This document shows positions 4,902 to 12,108 of a stretch of 13,417 nucleotides of DNA, piece after piece. The position numbers and the translations under genes are program-made. The notes below the pieces were generated by a model. It was not told where the DNA came from, did no database searches, and was given only the letters and a program-made list of their open reading frames with translations. Each line of letters opens with the position of its first letter. Position 1 is the first letter of the stretch. Origin of the DNA: JAGLGH01 sp034723595 (GTDB taxonomy: Archaea > Nanobdellota > Nanobdellia > Woesearchaeales > JAGLGH01); contig JAYEPB010000068.1 of NCBI GenBank assembly GCA_034723595.1, positions 1 through 13,417 on the forward strand, written 5' to 3'.

Positions 4902-5669
4902 ATGGTCGTATTTGCTGATTATTTAGATAAGGTAAAAAGATATTTTAATTTCAGTAAAGAAGAGATTAATGGGCTTGTTGTTTCAATTATTATCGTGGGA
5001 TTTATTGTTTCTTTCAGGGACTGGGTTATTACACCTGAAGGCGGGCTTGATTCTTTTATAACTATGAGGAACATTATTAATGGGATAATTGTTGCTGGTC
5101 TTGTTCTGCTTATTTATGAAAGCGCGCACAGGTTCACAGCGATTGGTAAGGGTTTTGAGATTAAATCAAAATTATGGTGGCCTGGAATTATTGTTGGGTT
5201 TATTCTTGCTTTTGTTACAAAAGGATGGTTGTGGCTTATCATAGCTCCTTCTGTATTTATTCGTCATCTTCATGTTCATAGGCTTGGGCGTTTTAGGTAT
5301 GGGCGTAATCTGTTAGACAATGGGTTTATATGTTTGGCAGGACCTGTCGCAATGATAGTATTTGCATTTATAGTTAAGATACTTCTAATATATCTTCCAG
5401 CAAATGTTCTTCTGCTTAAGACACTTTATGTTTCATTATGGTTTGCAGCAGTGAATATGTTGCCAATTCCTCCGCTTGATGGTTCAAGAGTGTTCTTTAT
5501 GCCAGGTGGTCCATTGATATATGCATATTCATTTTTTACTGTGGTGGGTCTGGCAATATTCCTTGCTTTGCCAATTACACAGCTGGGGTCGGTGCTGTTC
5601 CTGCTTCTTGGAGGACTTGTTGTTGGAGTGTTAGGATGGTTTTATGTATTGCAGAGGGTGATGAAATGA
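4902..5669 (+). CDS. Site-2-protease-like (M50) membrane protein with altered HExxH
   Basis: The 255-aa protein is polytopic, with hydrophobic stretches around residues 24-38, 58-72, 93-120, 142-165, 173-187 and 205-250. Its layout follows archaeal M50/S2P proteins: a zinc motif at the end of an early helix, an AGP segment (146-148), and NMLPIPPLDG (185-194) supplying the third ligand, Asp193. The zinc motif, however, reads YESAH (72-76) instead of HExxH. The second His (76) and Glu73 are kept, while the first His is Tyr, encoded TAT, one transition from CAT. Intramembrane proteolysis may therefore be lost, leaving a binding or regulatory role, unless the base is an error. The gene has its own leaderless-type promoter, and a small membrane protein follows after 37 bases. 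Confidence 0.8.
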   Translation: MVVFADYLDKVKRYFNFSKEEINGLVVSIIIVGFIVSFRDWVITPEGGLDSFITMRNIINGIIVAGLVLLIYESAHRFTAIGKGFEIKSKLWWPGIIVGFILAFVTKGWLWLIIAPSVFIRHLHVHRLGRFRYGRNLLDNGFICLAGPVAMIVFAFIVKILLIYLPANVLLLKTLYVSLWFAAVNMLPIPPLDGSRVFFMPGGPLIYAYSFFTVVGLAIFLALPITQLGSVLFLLLGGLVVGVLGWFYVLQRVMK

Positions 5670-5706
5670 TTGTTGAAGGTGAATTAAAATTGTAAAAGCT
5701 CTGGAT

Positions 5707-6036
5707 ATGTATAATAACTGGCTTGAATATGTGGCATTGCTGTTTATGATTTTGGCATTTTTCCTGATGCAGACAAACTGGTTGTTTACAGGATCAAAGG
5801 TCATGGTTTATCTGACAATATTCTTAGCAGGCATGATTGTCGGAAGAATATTTTATAAGATTGAGGATGGTAAAACCAGGTTCAGGTGGTCGGTTATTTC
5901 ATTAGCATTTCTTATAGGCTTTATTATTGCTCCGCATTATGGTGGCAGGCTGATGCTGATTATTATCTATGCGCTTGGGGCATATGCAAGCTATTATGTC
6001 CATACAAAGGGATATTTGAAAACTGTATCCTATTAA
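5707..6036 (+). CDS. Small polytopic membrane protein of unknown function
   Basis: The 109-aa product is mostly hydrophobic, with about four predicted membrane helices: residues 8-22 (VALLFMILAFFLM), 31-48 (KVMVYLTIFLAGMIVG), 61-75 (WSVISLAFLIGFIIA) and 80-97 (LMLIIIYALGAYASYY). A charged cytoplasmic-type loop (RIFYKIEDGKTRFRW) lies between helices 2 and 3. I do not recognise a family or any catalytic motif. It lies 37 bases after the M50-like gene on the same strand with no clear promoter between them, so co-transcription is likely, and it may be a partner of that protein. The ATG at 5707 has no strong ribosome site. Confidence 0.7.
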   Translation: MYNNWLEYVALLFMILAFFLMQTNWLFTGSKVMVYLTIFLAGMIVGRIFYKIEDGKTRFRWSVISLAFLIGFIIAPHYGGRLMLIIIYALGAYASYYVHTKGYLKTVSY

Positions 6037-6059
6037 AAATTTCCTCAATTAAATTTTTT
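6035..6059 (+). terminator. Possible terminator after the M50-like operon
   Basis: AAAAATTT (6035-6042) and its complement AAATTTTT (6051-6058) flank an 8-base loop, and the right arm forms a T-run. It sits exactly at the end of the small membrane gene. A/T-only stems are weak, but T-rich ends are typical of archaeal termination. Confidence 0.4.
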
Positions 6060-6091
6060 ATCCACTTGCCACTAGCCAACCCCTCGTAAGA

Positions 6092-6100
6092 CTTATAAAT
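6092..6100 (+). promoter_or_regulatory. TATA box of hef (leaderless)
   Basis: CTTATAAAT is centred about 26 bases before ATG 6122 with no Shine-Dalgarno motif between, which fits a leaderless hef transcript. Confidence 0.6.
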
Positions 6101-6121
6101 CAAGAATGTTTTTAGTAAGCC

Positions 6122-8374
6122 ATGGTAACAATAAAGGGATTCACACCAAGGCTGTATCAGGAAACTATATTAGCGACTGCAGTAATGAACAATTCACTTG
6201 TTGTGCTTCCTACAGGTATGGGTAAGTCAATTATCTTTGTTATGCTTGCTGTGCAGAGGCTCAATAGCTATCCTAAAAGTAAGATTCTCATTCTTGCTCC
6301 GACAAAGCCCTTGTGCGAACAGCATGTGCAATCATGCAGGAGGTATATTGATATTGATCCTGATAAGGTAGTGCTTTTGACTGGCCAGGTCAAACCTGAA
6401 AAGAGAGTAGAGATGTGGAATGAAGCCAGAATAATTATCTCTACGCCACAGGGTCTTGAGAATGATGTGATAAATAGAAAAATAAGTCTGCAGGATGCAA
6501 GCCTCCTTGTTATAGATGAATGCCACAGGGCGGTGAAAGGTTATAGTTATGTGTGGATCACAAAGCAGTATGAACAGCTTGCAAAATATCCCCGAATCCT
6601 TGCATTGACTGCTTCTCCAGGCACAGATTTGGAATCAATTACTAAATTATGCAAAAATCTTTTTATAGAAGACATTGAATTAAGGACAGAGCATGATCCT
6701 GATGTGAAGCAGTATATTCAGGATGTCAAGATAAGCTGGATTGATGTCATTCTTCCAGAGGAGTTCAGGAAAGTACAGAAATACTTAAAGGACTGCTTTA
6801 AATCAAAGATTAAGGATATAAAAGCTTCGGGTGCAGTGACAGATATAAATGATAATTGCAGCAAAAAAGCATTGCTGGATTTGCAGGCATCATTTCATGG
6901 TGAGATTGCAAGCGGAAACAGGAGTTTTGATATACTCAGGTCAGTCAGCCTTGCTGCTGAGGCGATGAAAGTGCAGCATGGACTTGAGCTTCTTGAAAGC
7001 CAGGGCACAATAGCGCTTAATAAATATCTTGATAAGATAATAAAAGATGCGAGGACAACAACTGTAAAAGCAACAAAGAACCTTGCAGCAGATGTTAATT
7101 TCAGAAGCGCATGGATATTGGCGCAGGCTATGAAAGAGAAAAAAATTGAGCATCCCAAGCTTGAAAAGCTGGGTCAGATGGTAGTTGGAGATATTGCCAG
7201 CATCAAGGATGCAAAAATAATAGTTTTCAATCAATATAGGGATAATGCAGAGAATATTGTAGCTGAACTGAACAACACTGAGGGAATTGAGGCAAGACTT
7301 TTTGTAGGTCAGCAGAAGAGAGGAACAACTGGGTTAAGCCAGAAAAAGCAAATACAGATGCTTGGTGATTTCAGGGAAGGAAAGTTCAATGTTCTTGTAG
7401 CGACAAGCGTGGCTGAAGAAGGGCTTGATATTCCAAAGGTTGATAGCGTGATATTTTACGAACCCATACCCTCTGCAATCAGGCATATCCAGAGACGTGG
7501 CAGGACAGGCAGGCTTGAGCGTGGCGAAGTCAGGATACTTGTAACCAAAGGTACAAGGGATGAGGCGTATAGATGGAGCGCGCATCATAAAGAAAATAGG
7601 ATGTACAGGACACTTGATTCGATTAGGAAAAATATACATATCCATCTACAGGATATGAAAAAAGAGAAAGAGAATGATAAAAAGCAGAAAAAGCTGGCAG
7701 GTTATGGCAGTTCTCAAGGCGGAAGCAAAAATCTTATTCTCATTGACCATAGGGAGAAATCAAGCAGTATTGTAAAAGAGCTTATAGATCTTGGGAATAA
7801 TGTAAAGATAGAACAGCTCGATTCTGCAGATTACCTATGCTCTGAAAGGGTTGGAATAGAATACAAGAAAAAAGAAGACTTCATAAATTCTATAATTGAT
7901 GGGAGAATGCTTGAGCAGGCAAAAAACCTCATGAACCATTTTGAAAGGCCATTGATAATAGTAGAGGGAGAAGAGGATATATATTCGATAAGGAAGATTC
8001 ATCCTAATGCAATCCAGGGCATGATTGCGGCAATAACTGTTAGTTTTGGCATCCCTATTATATATACAAAAAATAATAATGAAACAGCATCAATCCTTTC
8101 TGTTATAGCAAGCAGAGAGCAGCAGGGTGCGCAAAAGTATTTCTCTCCTCATGCTTCAAACAAGCCGATGGATATAAAGCAGATACAGGAATATATTGTG
8201 TCTTCTTTGCCTAGTATAGGTCCTTTGCTTGCGAAAGAGATGCTGGAGCATTTTGGTTCTGTATCTGCTGTCTTTAATGCTTCTGAAGAAGAGTTGAAGA
8301 AGATAAATAAGTTGGGTGGGAAGAAGTCTGTTGGTGTTAGAGAGATTATTGATCAGAAGTATTTGTGTGATTGA
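6122..8374 (+). CDS. hef: Hef/FANCM-type DEAH-family helicase fused to XPF-type nuclease
   Basis: At 750 aa it matches the usual length of archaeal Hef, which unwinds and cuts stalled or branched forks. Part 1 is a superfamily 2 helicase: LPTGMGKS (residues 29-36), DECH box (132-135), LTASPGT (162-168), and a C-terminal RecA domain ending in QRRGRTGR. Between the RecA lobes is the Hef-type insert. A Lys/Glu-rich linker (about 510-530) leads to the ERCC4 nuclease: IDHRE (Asp542), SADY (Asp570), EYKKKED (Glu580, Lys582, Asp586), and HPNAIQGMIAAITVSFGIPI. A helix-hairpin-helix pair (about 690-750) closes the protein. The nuclease motif differs from canonical GD...ERKxxxD: Gly is Ala569 and Arg is Tyr581, though the acidic residues and Lys are kept. 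It probably acts as a dimer on forks, with PCNA as a possible partner. Confidence 0.93.
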   Translation: MVTIKGFTPRLYQETILATAVMNNSLVVLPTGMGKSIIFVMLAVQRLNSYPKSKILILAPTKPLCEQHVQSCRRYIDIDPDKVVLLTGQVKPEKRVEMWNEARIIISTPQGLENDVINRKISLQDASLLVIDECHRAVKGYSYVWITKQYEQLAKYPRILALTASPGTDLESITKLCKNLFIEDIELRTEHDPDVKQYIQDVKISWIDVILPEEFRKVQKYLKDCFKSKIKDIKASGAVTDINDNCSKKALLDLQASFHGEIASGNRSFDILRSVSLAAEAMKVQHGLELLESQGTIALNKYLDKIIKDARTTTVKATKNLAADVNFRSAWILAQAMKEKKIEHPKLEKLGQMVVGDIASIKDAKIIVFNQYRDNAENIVAELNNTEGIEARLFVGQQKRGTTGLSQKKQIQMLGDFREGKFNVLVATSVAEEGLDIPKVDSVIFYEPIPSAIRHIQRRGRTGRLERGEVRILVTKGTRDEAYRWSAHHKENRMYRTLDSIRKNIHIHLQDMKKEKENDKKQKKLAGYGSSQGGSKNLILIDHREKSSSIVKELIDLGNNVKIEQLDSADYLCSERVGIEYKKKEDFINSIIDGRMLEQAKNLMNHFERPLIIVEGEEDIYSIRKIHPNAIQGMIAAITVSFGIPIIYTKNNNETASILSVIASREQQGAQKYFSPHASNKPMDIKQIQEYIVSSLPSIGPLLAKEMLEHFGSVSAVFNASEEELKKINKLGGKKSVGVREIIDQKYLCD

Positions 8375-8394
8375 TAGGGTGGGAATAATTTAGG

Positions 8395-8413
8395 GATTTT
8401 TAATAATAATATT
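8395..8413 (+). promoter_or_regulatory. AT-rich TATA-like stretch before the HNH remnant
   Basis: GATTTTTAATAATAATATT lies just before ATG 8420. It may serve as the promoter of the HNH gene and, through its T-run, as the end of the hef transcript. Spacing to ATG 8441 (about 35 bases) fits better than to 8420. Confidence 0.3.
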
Positions 8414-8419
8414 TAGATT

Positions 8420-8836
8420 ATGCAAAATAAGGTGTTTTATATGAATCAGGAAGAAGCTATAATTGTATTTTTGAAATTGCCTCAGGAATATGATTATATG
8501 ATAATCTCACCCTTGCAAGCTAAAAAACAATTAAAAAGCAAATATTTACGAGAGAAAATATTTGAGGCTAAAGGACAAAAATGCGAAAATTGTGGTTCTG
8601 ATAAAAATATAACTATTCATCACAAAACATATGAGTTAGTAATACCCTAAGGATTTAGGAGATTAACTATGTACTCTTCACACTCCTATGGGTTTGAATC
8701 AAGGGTGCAAAGATGTGAAAATCATAATCTGAAAATTAATAAAAAATACTTATTATATGCAAATGAATGTCATAAATGGTGGTTAATTAAACGTAAATTC
8801 CCAGATTTTTTTAATCAAACTGTCAAAAGTCCGTGA
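8420..8836 (+). pseudogene. HNH endonuclease gene, broken
   Basis: The first open part (ATG 8420 or, more typically, MNQEEAI at 8441, to TAA 8648-8650) encodes a helical N-terminal region (LQAKKQLKSKYLREKIFEA) and half of a zinc HNH motif: CENCG, then ITIHHKTYE with the double His. It stops before the second metal pair. Downstream, the same frame reopens from about 8651 to TGA 8834-8836 and contains RCENHNLKINKKYLLYANECHKWW, cut here by the one TAA; LLYANECHKWW resembles the second half of HNH domains. A different frame at 8646 reads PKDLGD then a stop, then LCTLHTP, also HNH-like. So the gene seems to have suffered a stop and/or frameshifts. Whether the 76-aa fragment or the 55-aa downstream ORF (ATG 8669) is translated is unknown. 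The class of HNH element (homing-type or defence) cannot be decided. Confidence 0.6.
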
Positions 8837-8885
8837 CCACCACCAGTGAAACACTGGTGGCATGCTCGGCTTCGCCTCTGGTCAC
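8833..8885. repeat. Three-way-junction-like hairpin element
   Basis: An outer stem GTGACCA (8833-8839) / TGGTCAC (8879-8885) encloses two hairpins. The first is CCACCAGTG, loop AAA, CACTGGTGG (8840-8860), a perfect 9-bp stem. The second is a short GGC, TTC, GCC (8868-8876). The element is clearly more G/C-rich than its surroundings and begins at the stop of the broken HNH frame. It lies in the convergent gap before the RAM gene and shares the triloop-hairpins-inside-an-outer-stem design of the array at 3531-3674. TCC occurs directly on both sides, a very weak possible target duplication. Terminator, structured RNA or mobile remnant are all possible. Confidence 0.7.
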
Positions 8886-9055
8886 TCCCTATTGAGATTT
8901 AATCTCTTACCCTGTACATTTTCATTTTTGAATTGTAAGGGGTAATCTGTGTTTTTCCAAAAACTTTTGCTGTCTTTATGCTTCTGAGGAAGATAATCAA
9001 GAAATAAGAGAGTTTTATGAATGGAAAAAAGCATGAAACAAAATAATAAAAAAAA
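8886..9055. other. Convergent intergenic stretch, no convincing gene
   Basis: About 170 bases between the hairpin element and the RAM gene stop. It contains a small hairpin GAGAT-TTA-ATCTC (8894-8906) and an A/T-rich end (AAAATAATAAAAAAAATTATT) that may terminate transcripts from either side. Short open peptides exist on both strands: plus-strand ASEEDNQEIREFYEWKKA ends near 9035, and the minus strand has a basic tail. They look vaguely protein-like and may be gene remnants, but neither has a start or a recognisable domain. Confidence 0.4.
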
Positions 9056-9307
9056 TTATTCACTAGTAGGTATATCACTAACAACTAAGGTATTTGTCTG
9101 CTGTATTTCCTTATTTGTCCTTATATTGTTTGCAATGAACTCTTCTATCTCATTCATGTCTTTTCCTTTTATGCTGATGATAATATCATACTGGCCATAA
9201 AGTTCATTCACATTGTCTATCTTGTCAAAACCAAGAAGATAGGTTGAGACATTTCTTTTGCAGTTGTATCTTGTAACAATCAAAACATATACTTGTGCCA
9301 TAGTCAT
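9056..9307 (-). CDS. Stand-alone Lrp/AsnC-type RAM (ligand-binding) domain protein
   Basis: This 83-aa protein corresponds to the C-terminal RAM domain of Lrp/AsnC regulators without the DNA-binding helix-turn-helix: an opening beta strand (AQVYVLIVTRY), a helix, the core LYGQYDIIISIKGKDMNEIEEF (positions 36-57), written here as LYGQYDII plus a following helix, and a closing strand (TNTLVVSDI). Such proteins oligomerise and bind small molecules, often amino acids, and can act alone or by mixed assembly with full Lrp proteins. ATG 9307 is chosen because AGGTGAT lies about six bases upstream; ATG 9301 is an alternative. The gene lies 22 bases after htpX on the same strand, so it is the second gene of that operon. 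Its link to HtpX is not understood. Confidence 0.85.
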   Translation of the reverse strand: MTMAQVYVLIVTRYNCKRNVSTYLLGFDKIDNVNELYGQYDIIISIKGKDMNEIEEFIANNIRTNKEIQQTNTLVVSDIPTSE

Positions 9308-9329
9308 TTTTTATCACCTGTTTATTTTT

Positions 9330-10190
9330 TTATATATTCATGCTTTTTAGCTTTTTAATTCTTTCTGTCATTGGAGGGTGTGTCATAAAAAGTTTCACAA
9401 AACCCTTAGCTTTGAATGGATTTGCTATGAACATGTGGGAGGTCGCTTCAGTAGATGCCATTGCTTTTAGAGGCTTGTGCTTGATTTCTGAATCAAGTTT
9501 TTCAAGTGCGTTGGCAAGACCAAAAGGATTATGAAGCATCTTTGCTGCAGATTCGTCAGCAAGAAATTCTCTTGATCTTGATATTGCAAGCTGGATGAGG
9601 GTGGCAATCAATGGTGTCACAATGGCAAGCACGATAAGTTCAATGATGCCTCCGTTGTTTCCATCTCTGTTGCCACTGAATCCTCCAAATATTGCAGCCC
9701 ACCTTGCCATCATGGCAACATAGCTGATAACTGCAGCGATTGTGGCTGCTATTGATGAAATTAATATATCTTTGTTCCTGATGTGGCTTATTTCATGAGC
9801 CATAACTCCTTTAAGCTCGCTATCATTCATCAACTCAAGGATTCCTGAAGTGCATGCAACAGCAGCGTGCTTGGCATTTCTTCCTGTGGCAAAAGCATTT
9901 GGATGCTCTGAAGCAATTATATATACTTTGGGCATAGGAAGGTCAGCAAGATGAGATACTTCATTTACAATTTGATACAGTCTTTTATTGTCAGATTCAG
10001 TAATTGGTTTTGCTTTATATATCTTTAGTACAATCTTATCAGAAAACCAGTAGCTGAAGAAATTAATCCCTATTGCAAATATAAGAGCAATTGTCATGCC
10101 CTGTATTCCACCAACTAAGTTGCCTACACCTATAAGCACTCCTGAGAGCAGTCCTAAAAGCAGAACAGTTTTAATCTGGTTTCCAAACAT
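9330..10190 (-). CDS. htpX: HtpX-type membrane zinc metalloprotease (M48)
   Basis: The 286-aa product has the classic HtpX plan: two N-terminal membrane helices (about 8-28 and 32-50), a soluble segment with PMPKVYII and HPNAFATGR (96-104), the zinc motif HEISH (132-136) with catalytic Glu133, two further hydrophobic segments (about 143-168 and 182-203), and SREFLADE with the third ligand Glu208. It ends with the THPPMTERIKKL signature. The catalytic domain faces the cytoplasm and degrades damaged or misassembled membrane proteins. Length and motifs are all normal, so it should be active. The start at 10190 has no ribosome site but a TATA box about 28 bases upstream (10213-10226), which suggests a leaderless mRNA. 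It is divergent from the primase gene and co-directional with the RAM gene. Confidence 0.93.
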   Translation of the reverse strand: MFGNQIKTVLLLGLLSGVLIGVGNLVGGIQGMTIALIFAIGINFFSYWFSDKIVLKIYKAKPITESDNKRLYQIVNEVSHLADLPMPKVYIIASEHPNAFATGRNAKHAAVACTSGILELMNDSELKGVMAHEISHIRNKDILISSIAATIAAVISYVAMMARWAAIFGGFSGNRDGNNGGIIELIVLAIVTPLIATLIQLAISRSREFLADESAAKMLHNPFGLANALEKLDSEIKHKPLKAMASTEATSHMFIANPFKAKGFVKLFMTHPPMTERIKKLKSMNI

Positions 10191-10212
10191 ATTATCATTA
10201 AGGGTGGTGGGG

Positions 10213-10226
10213 TATATTTATATTTA
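10213..10226 (-). promoter_or_regulatory. TATA box of htpX (leaderless)
   Basis: On the minus strand this reads TAAATATAAATATA, about 28 bases before the htpX ATG at 10190. The divergent primase gene probably uses TTTTTTAAAG at about 10254-10263, which would give a leader of about ten bases before ATG 10293. Confidence 0.55.
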
Positions 10227-10292
10227 TCTCTTCTTGGCAAGTAGAACCAATAATTTTTTAAAGTTCTGCTGTAATCAGATTAAAGAGTCAAG

Positions 10293-12077
10293 ATGATAAG
10301 CATAAGCAATATTCTTTTGCATTATAAAAGGAAGGAGATTCAGGAAGCGATGCTGGTCAACGCAAAAAATAGAGAAGTTTCTATTAGGTATGCAAATGGC
10401 GGTTTTGGGAAAAGGCCTGATATTATTCAATACCCTTCTGATGTGATGGAGTTTGTCAAAAGCGGAGCTTCAAGTTTTCATGTATCTGAAGAGAGATGGT
10501 CAAATCCTTTATTGCTGTCTCCTGAAATGAAGAAGAAAGAGCAGGAGGACTTGCGTATAGGGTGGGATTTTATCATAGATATTGATTGTCCTGTTTTTGA
10601 ATATTCCAGAATTATTGCGTATCTTATTGTCAAGGCATTAAAGCGTTATGGCATAAATGCAGTCAGCTGCAAGTTTTCCGGCAATAAGGGGTTTCATGTG
10701 GCTGTGCCTTTTGAGTCATTTCCTGAGAAGGTTTCTGTAAAAGGTGAGATGAAGGAAATAAGATTGCTCTTCCCTGAGAGCACAAGGAGAATCGCGGATT
10801 TCCTCGGCAATCAGATAGACTCAAAAGAAAGGGGCTATGAGCTTTCATCTATGGTGCTTGAGCATGATGGGGTAGATGAAGTTGCAGCAAAGATGGGGAA
10901 AAAGAAAGAGGAGATGTTCAAGACTGTTTGCAAGAAATGCGAGAGCGAGATAAAGAAAGAATACAGAAATTTTGACATAAAGGCAATATGCCCTAATTGC
11001 GAGACTGAAAATATAATTCCTCCAAATCTGAAAGATAATTTTGTTTCCTGCACTGGGTGCGGAAGGATTGTTCGATATGAGGAAGAAACTCAAGAGCATA
11101 GGTGTCTTAGATGCGGTTCTTTGGAATTTGTACAAAAGTTTGATAATTCATCAATACTTGAAATAGATTCAGTCCTGATATCATCAAGGCATTTATATAG
11201 GATGGTCTATAGTCTTCATGAAAAGTCAGGGCTTGCTTCTGTGCCTGTAGATATCGACCATATACTTGATTTTACCAAGGATGATGCAAGACCTGAGATT
11301 GTAAAAGTAGGTGAGTTGAAGTTTCTTGATATATCTAAATGCAGACCAAATGAGGCAGGCAAGCTTATCCAGGAATCATTTGATGACGATCCTCTGATAG
11401 AAGTGGAAGAGGTAAGTTTAAGCAAGGAATATAAAGTCCCCACCTCTGCGATCCCTCAGGAGTTTTTCCCGCCATGCATGAAGAAGATACTCAATGGCAT
11501 GAAAGATGGGAAGAAGAGGGCGTTGTTTTCTTTATTAAATTTTCTTGATTCTCTAGGTTGGGGATATGATGATATAGCAAAGCTGGTCAGAGAATGGAAT
11601 GAGCTTAATGAAGACCAGCTAAGAGAAGTATATCTAAACGGTCAGCTGAAACATCAAAAGCAAAAGAAAAAGCATATGCTTCCCCAGAATTGCAAAGGCT
11701 ATTATGAGGATCTTCAAGTCTGCTTTCCTGATGCTATCTGCAGGAAGGTGAAGAATCCTGTCAATTATGCTCAAGTCAAGGTGTGGATAAAGAATCGTGA
11801 GAAGGATAAAAATAATAAACCACCTAAAGAGAAACCTGATCTTACAAAAGAGCAGGAAGATTTCATAAAGAAAAAGAAAGAGCAACAGAAAGAGTTTAAG
11901 AAGAAGATGAAGGAGAAGGTTGAAGTTAAGGAAGATTCGGATAAGGATAAGAAACAGCCAAAAGGAAAACCTATTCTTACAAAAGAACAGGAAGATTTCA
12001 TAAAGAAAAGGAAAGAGGCAGAAAAAGAGTTTAGGGATAGGGCGAAAGAGAAAGTTGAAGTTAAGAAAGGTTCTTAA
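10293..12077 (+). CDS. priS: Single-chain archaeal DNA primase: PriS catalytic domain with PriL-like Fe-S domain
   Basis: The 594-aa protein begins with an archaeo-eukaryotic primase domain: WDFIIDIDCP with the metal-binding DID (96-98), SGNKGFHVAV (129-138), and SSRHLYRMVYSLHEKSG with His300. Inserted before the last motif are four CxxC pairs (213/216, 233/236, 253/256, 271/274), enough for two zinc ribbons. After about residue 390 comes a helical region with PPCMKK (Cys395), then Cys467, Cys477 and Cys483 (LPQNC, LQVC, DAIC), ending KNPVNYAQVK. This is the pattern of the PriL C-terminal 4Fe-4S domain. The two primase subunits therefore appear fused, as described for Nanoarchaeum. Residues 509-594 form a highly charged tail of two 45-residue repeats. 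It makes RNA or DNA primers for replication. The gene diverges from htpX. Confidence 0.88.
   Translation: MISISNILLHYKRKEIQEAMLVNAKNREVSIRYANGGFGKRPDIIQYPSDVMEFVKSGASSFHVSEERWSNPLLLSPEMKKKEQEDLRIGWDFIIDIDCPVFEYSRIIAYLIVKALKRYGINAVSCKFSGNKGFHVAVPFESFPEKVSVKGEMKEIRLLFPESTRRIADFLGNQIDSKERGYELSSMVLEHDGVDEVAAKMGKKKEEMFKTVCKKCESEIKKEYRNFDIKAICPNCETENIIPPNLKDNFVSCTGCGRIVRYEEETQEHRCLRCGSLEFVQKFDNSSILEIDSVLISSRHLYRMVYSLHEKSGLASVPVDIDHILDFTKDDARPEIVKVGELKFLDISKCRPNEAGKLIQESFDDDPLIEVEEVSLSKEYKVPTSAIPQEFFPPCMKKILNGMKDGKKRALFSLLNFLDSLGWGYDDIAKLVREWNELNEDQLREVYLNGQLKHQKQKKKHMLPQNCKGYYEDLQVCFPDAICRKVKNPVNYAQVKVWIKNREKDKNNKPPKEKPDLTKEQEDFIKKKKEQQKEFKKKMKEKVEVKEDSDKDKKQPKGKPILTKEQEDFIKKRKEAEKEFRDRAKEKVEVKKGS
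11817..12074 (+). repeat. Two 135-bp tandem repeats encoding the primase tail
   Basis: Unit 1 (11817-11951) and unit 2 (11952-12074, slightly shorter) are in frame. Both encode a KxPKxKPxLTKEQEDFIKK block followed by KEF....KEKVEVK. The DNA is highly similar, for example in the copies beginning CTTACAAAAGA at 11841 and 11976, exactly 135 bases apart. The similarity indicates a recent duplication. The encoded segments are Lys/Glu-rich and probably form charged helices or coiled coil. Confidence 0.85.
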
Positions 12078-12108
12078 ATTTCTGGATTGATGTTTTCTTT
12101 GATTCTTT
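12078..12108. terminator. T-rich convergent gap after the primase
   Basis: The short gap between the convergent primase and cysteine synthase genes contains T-runs (GTTTTCTTTGATTCTTTTTA) on the plus strand just after the primase stop. This is typical of archaeal termination without a hairpin. No clear equivalent is seen for the minus strand. Confidence 0.35.

Noticed and set aside
6895..7234. Long minus-strand ORFs inside hef
   Set aside because: They are antisense shadows of a well-supported coding region, with Cys/Phe/Leu-rich composition typical of such shadows.
8669..8730. Possible tRNA fragment (GGGTTTGAATC T-loop-like)
   Set aside because: The loop lacks the invariant C of TTC and no acceptor, D or anticodon stems can be formed around it.
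8899..9084. Minus-strand 61-codon ORF before the RAM gene
   Set aside because: It is hydrophobic and low-complexity, lies in the AT-rich convergent gap, and has no ribosome site or family.
11634..12001. Antisense ORFs rich in Ser/Phe opposite the primase tail
   Set aside because: They are the mirror image of Lys/Glu-rich coding repeats and have no start signals.
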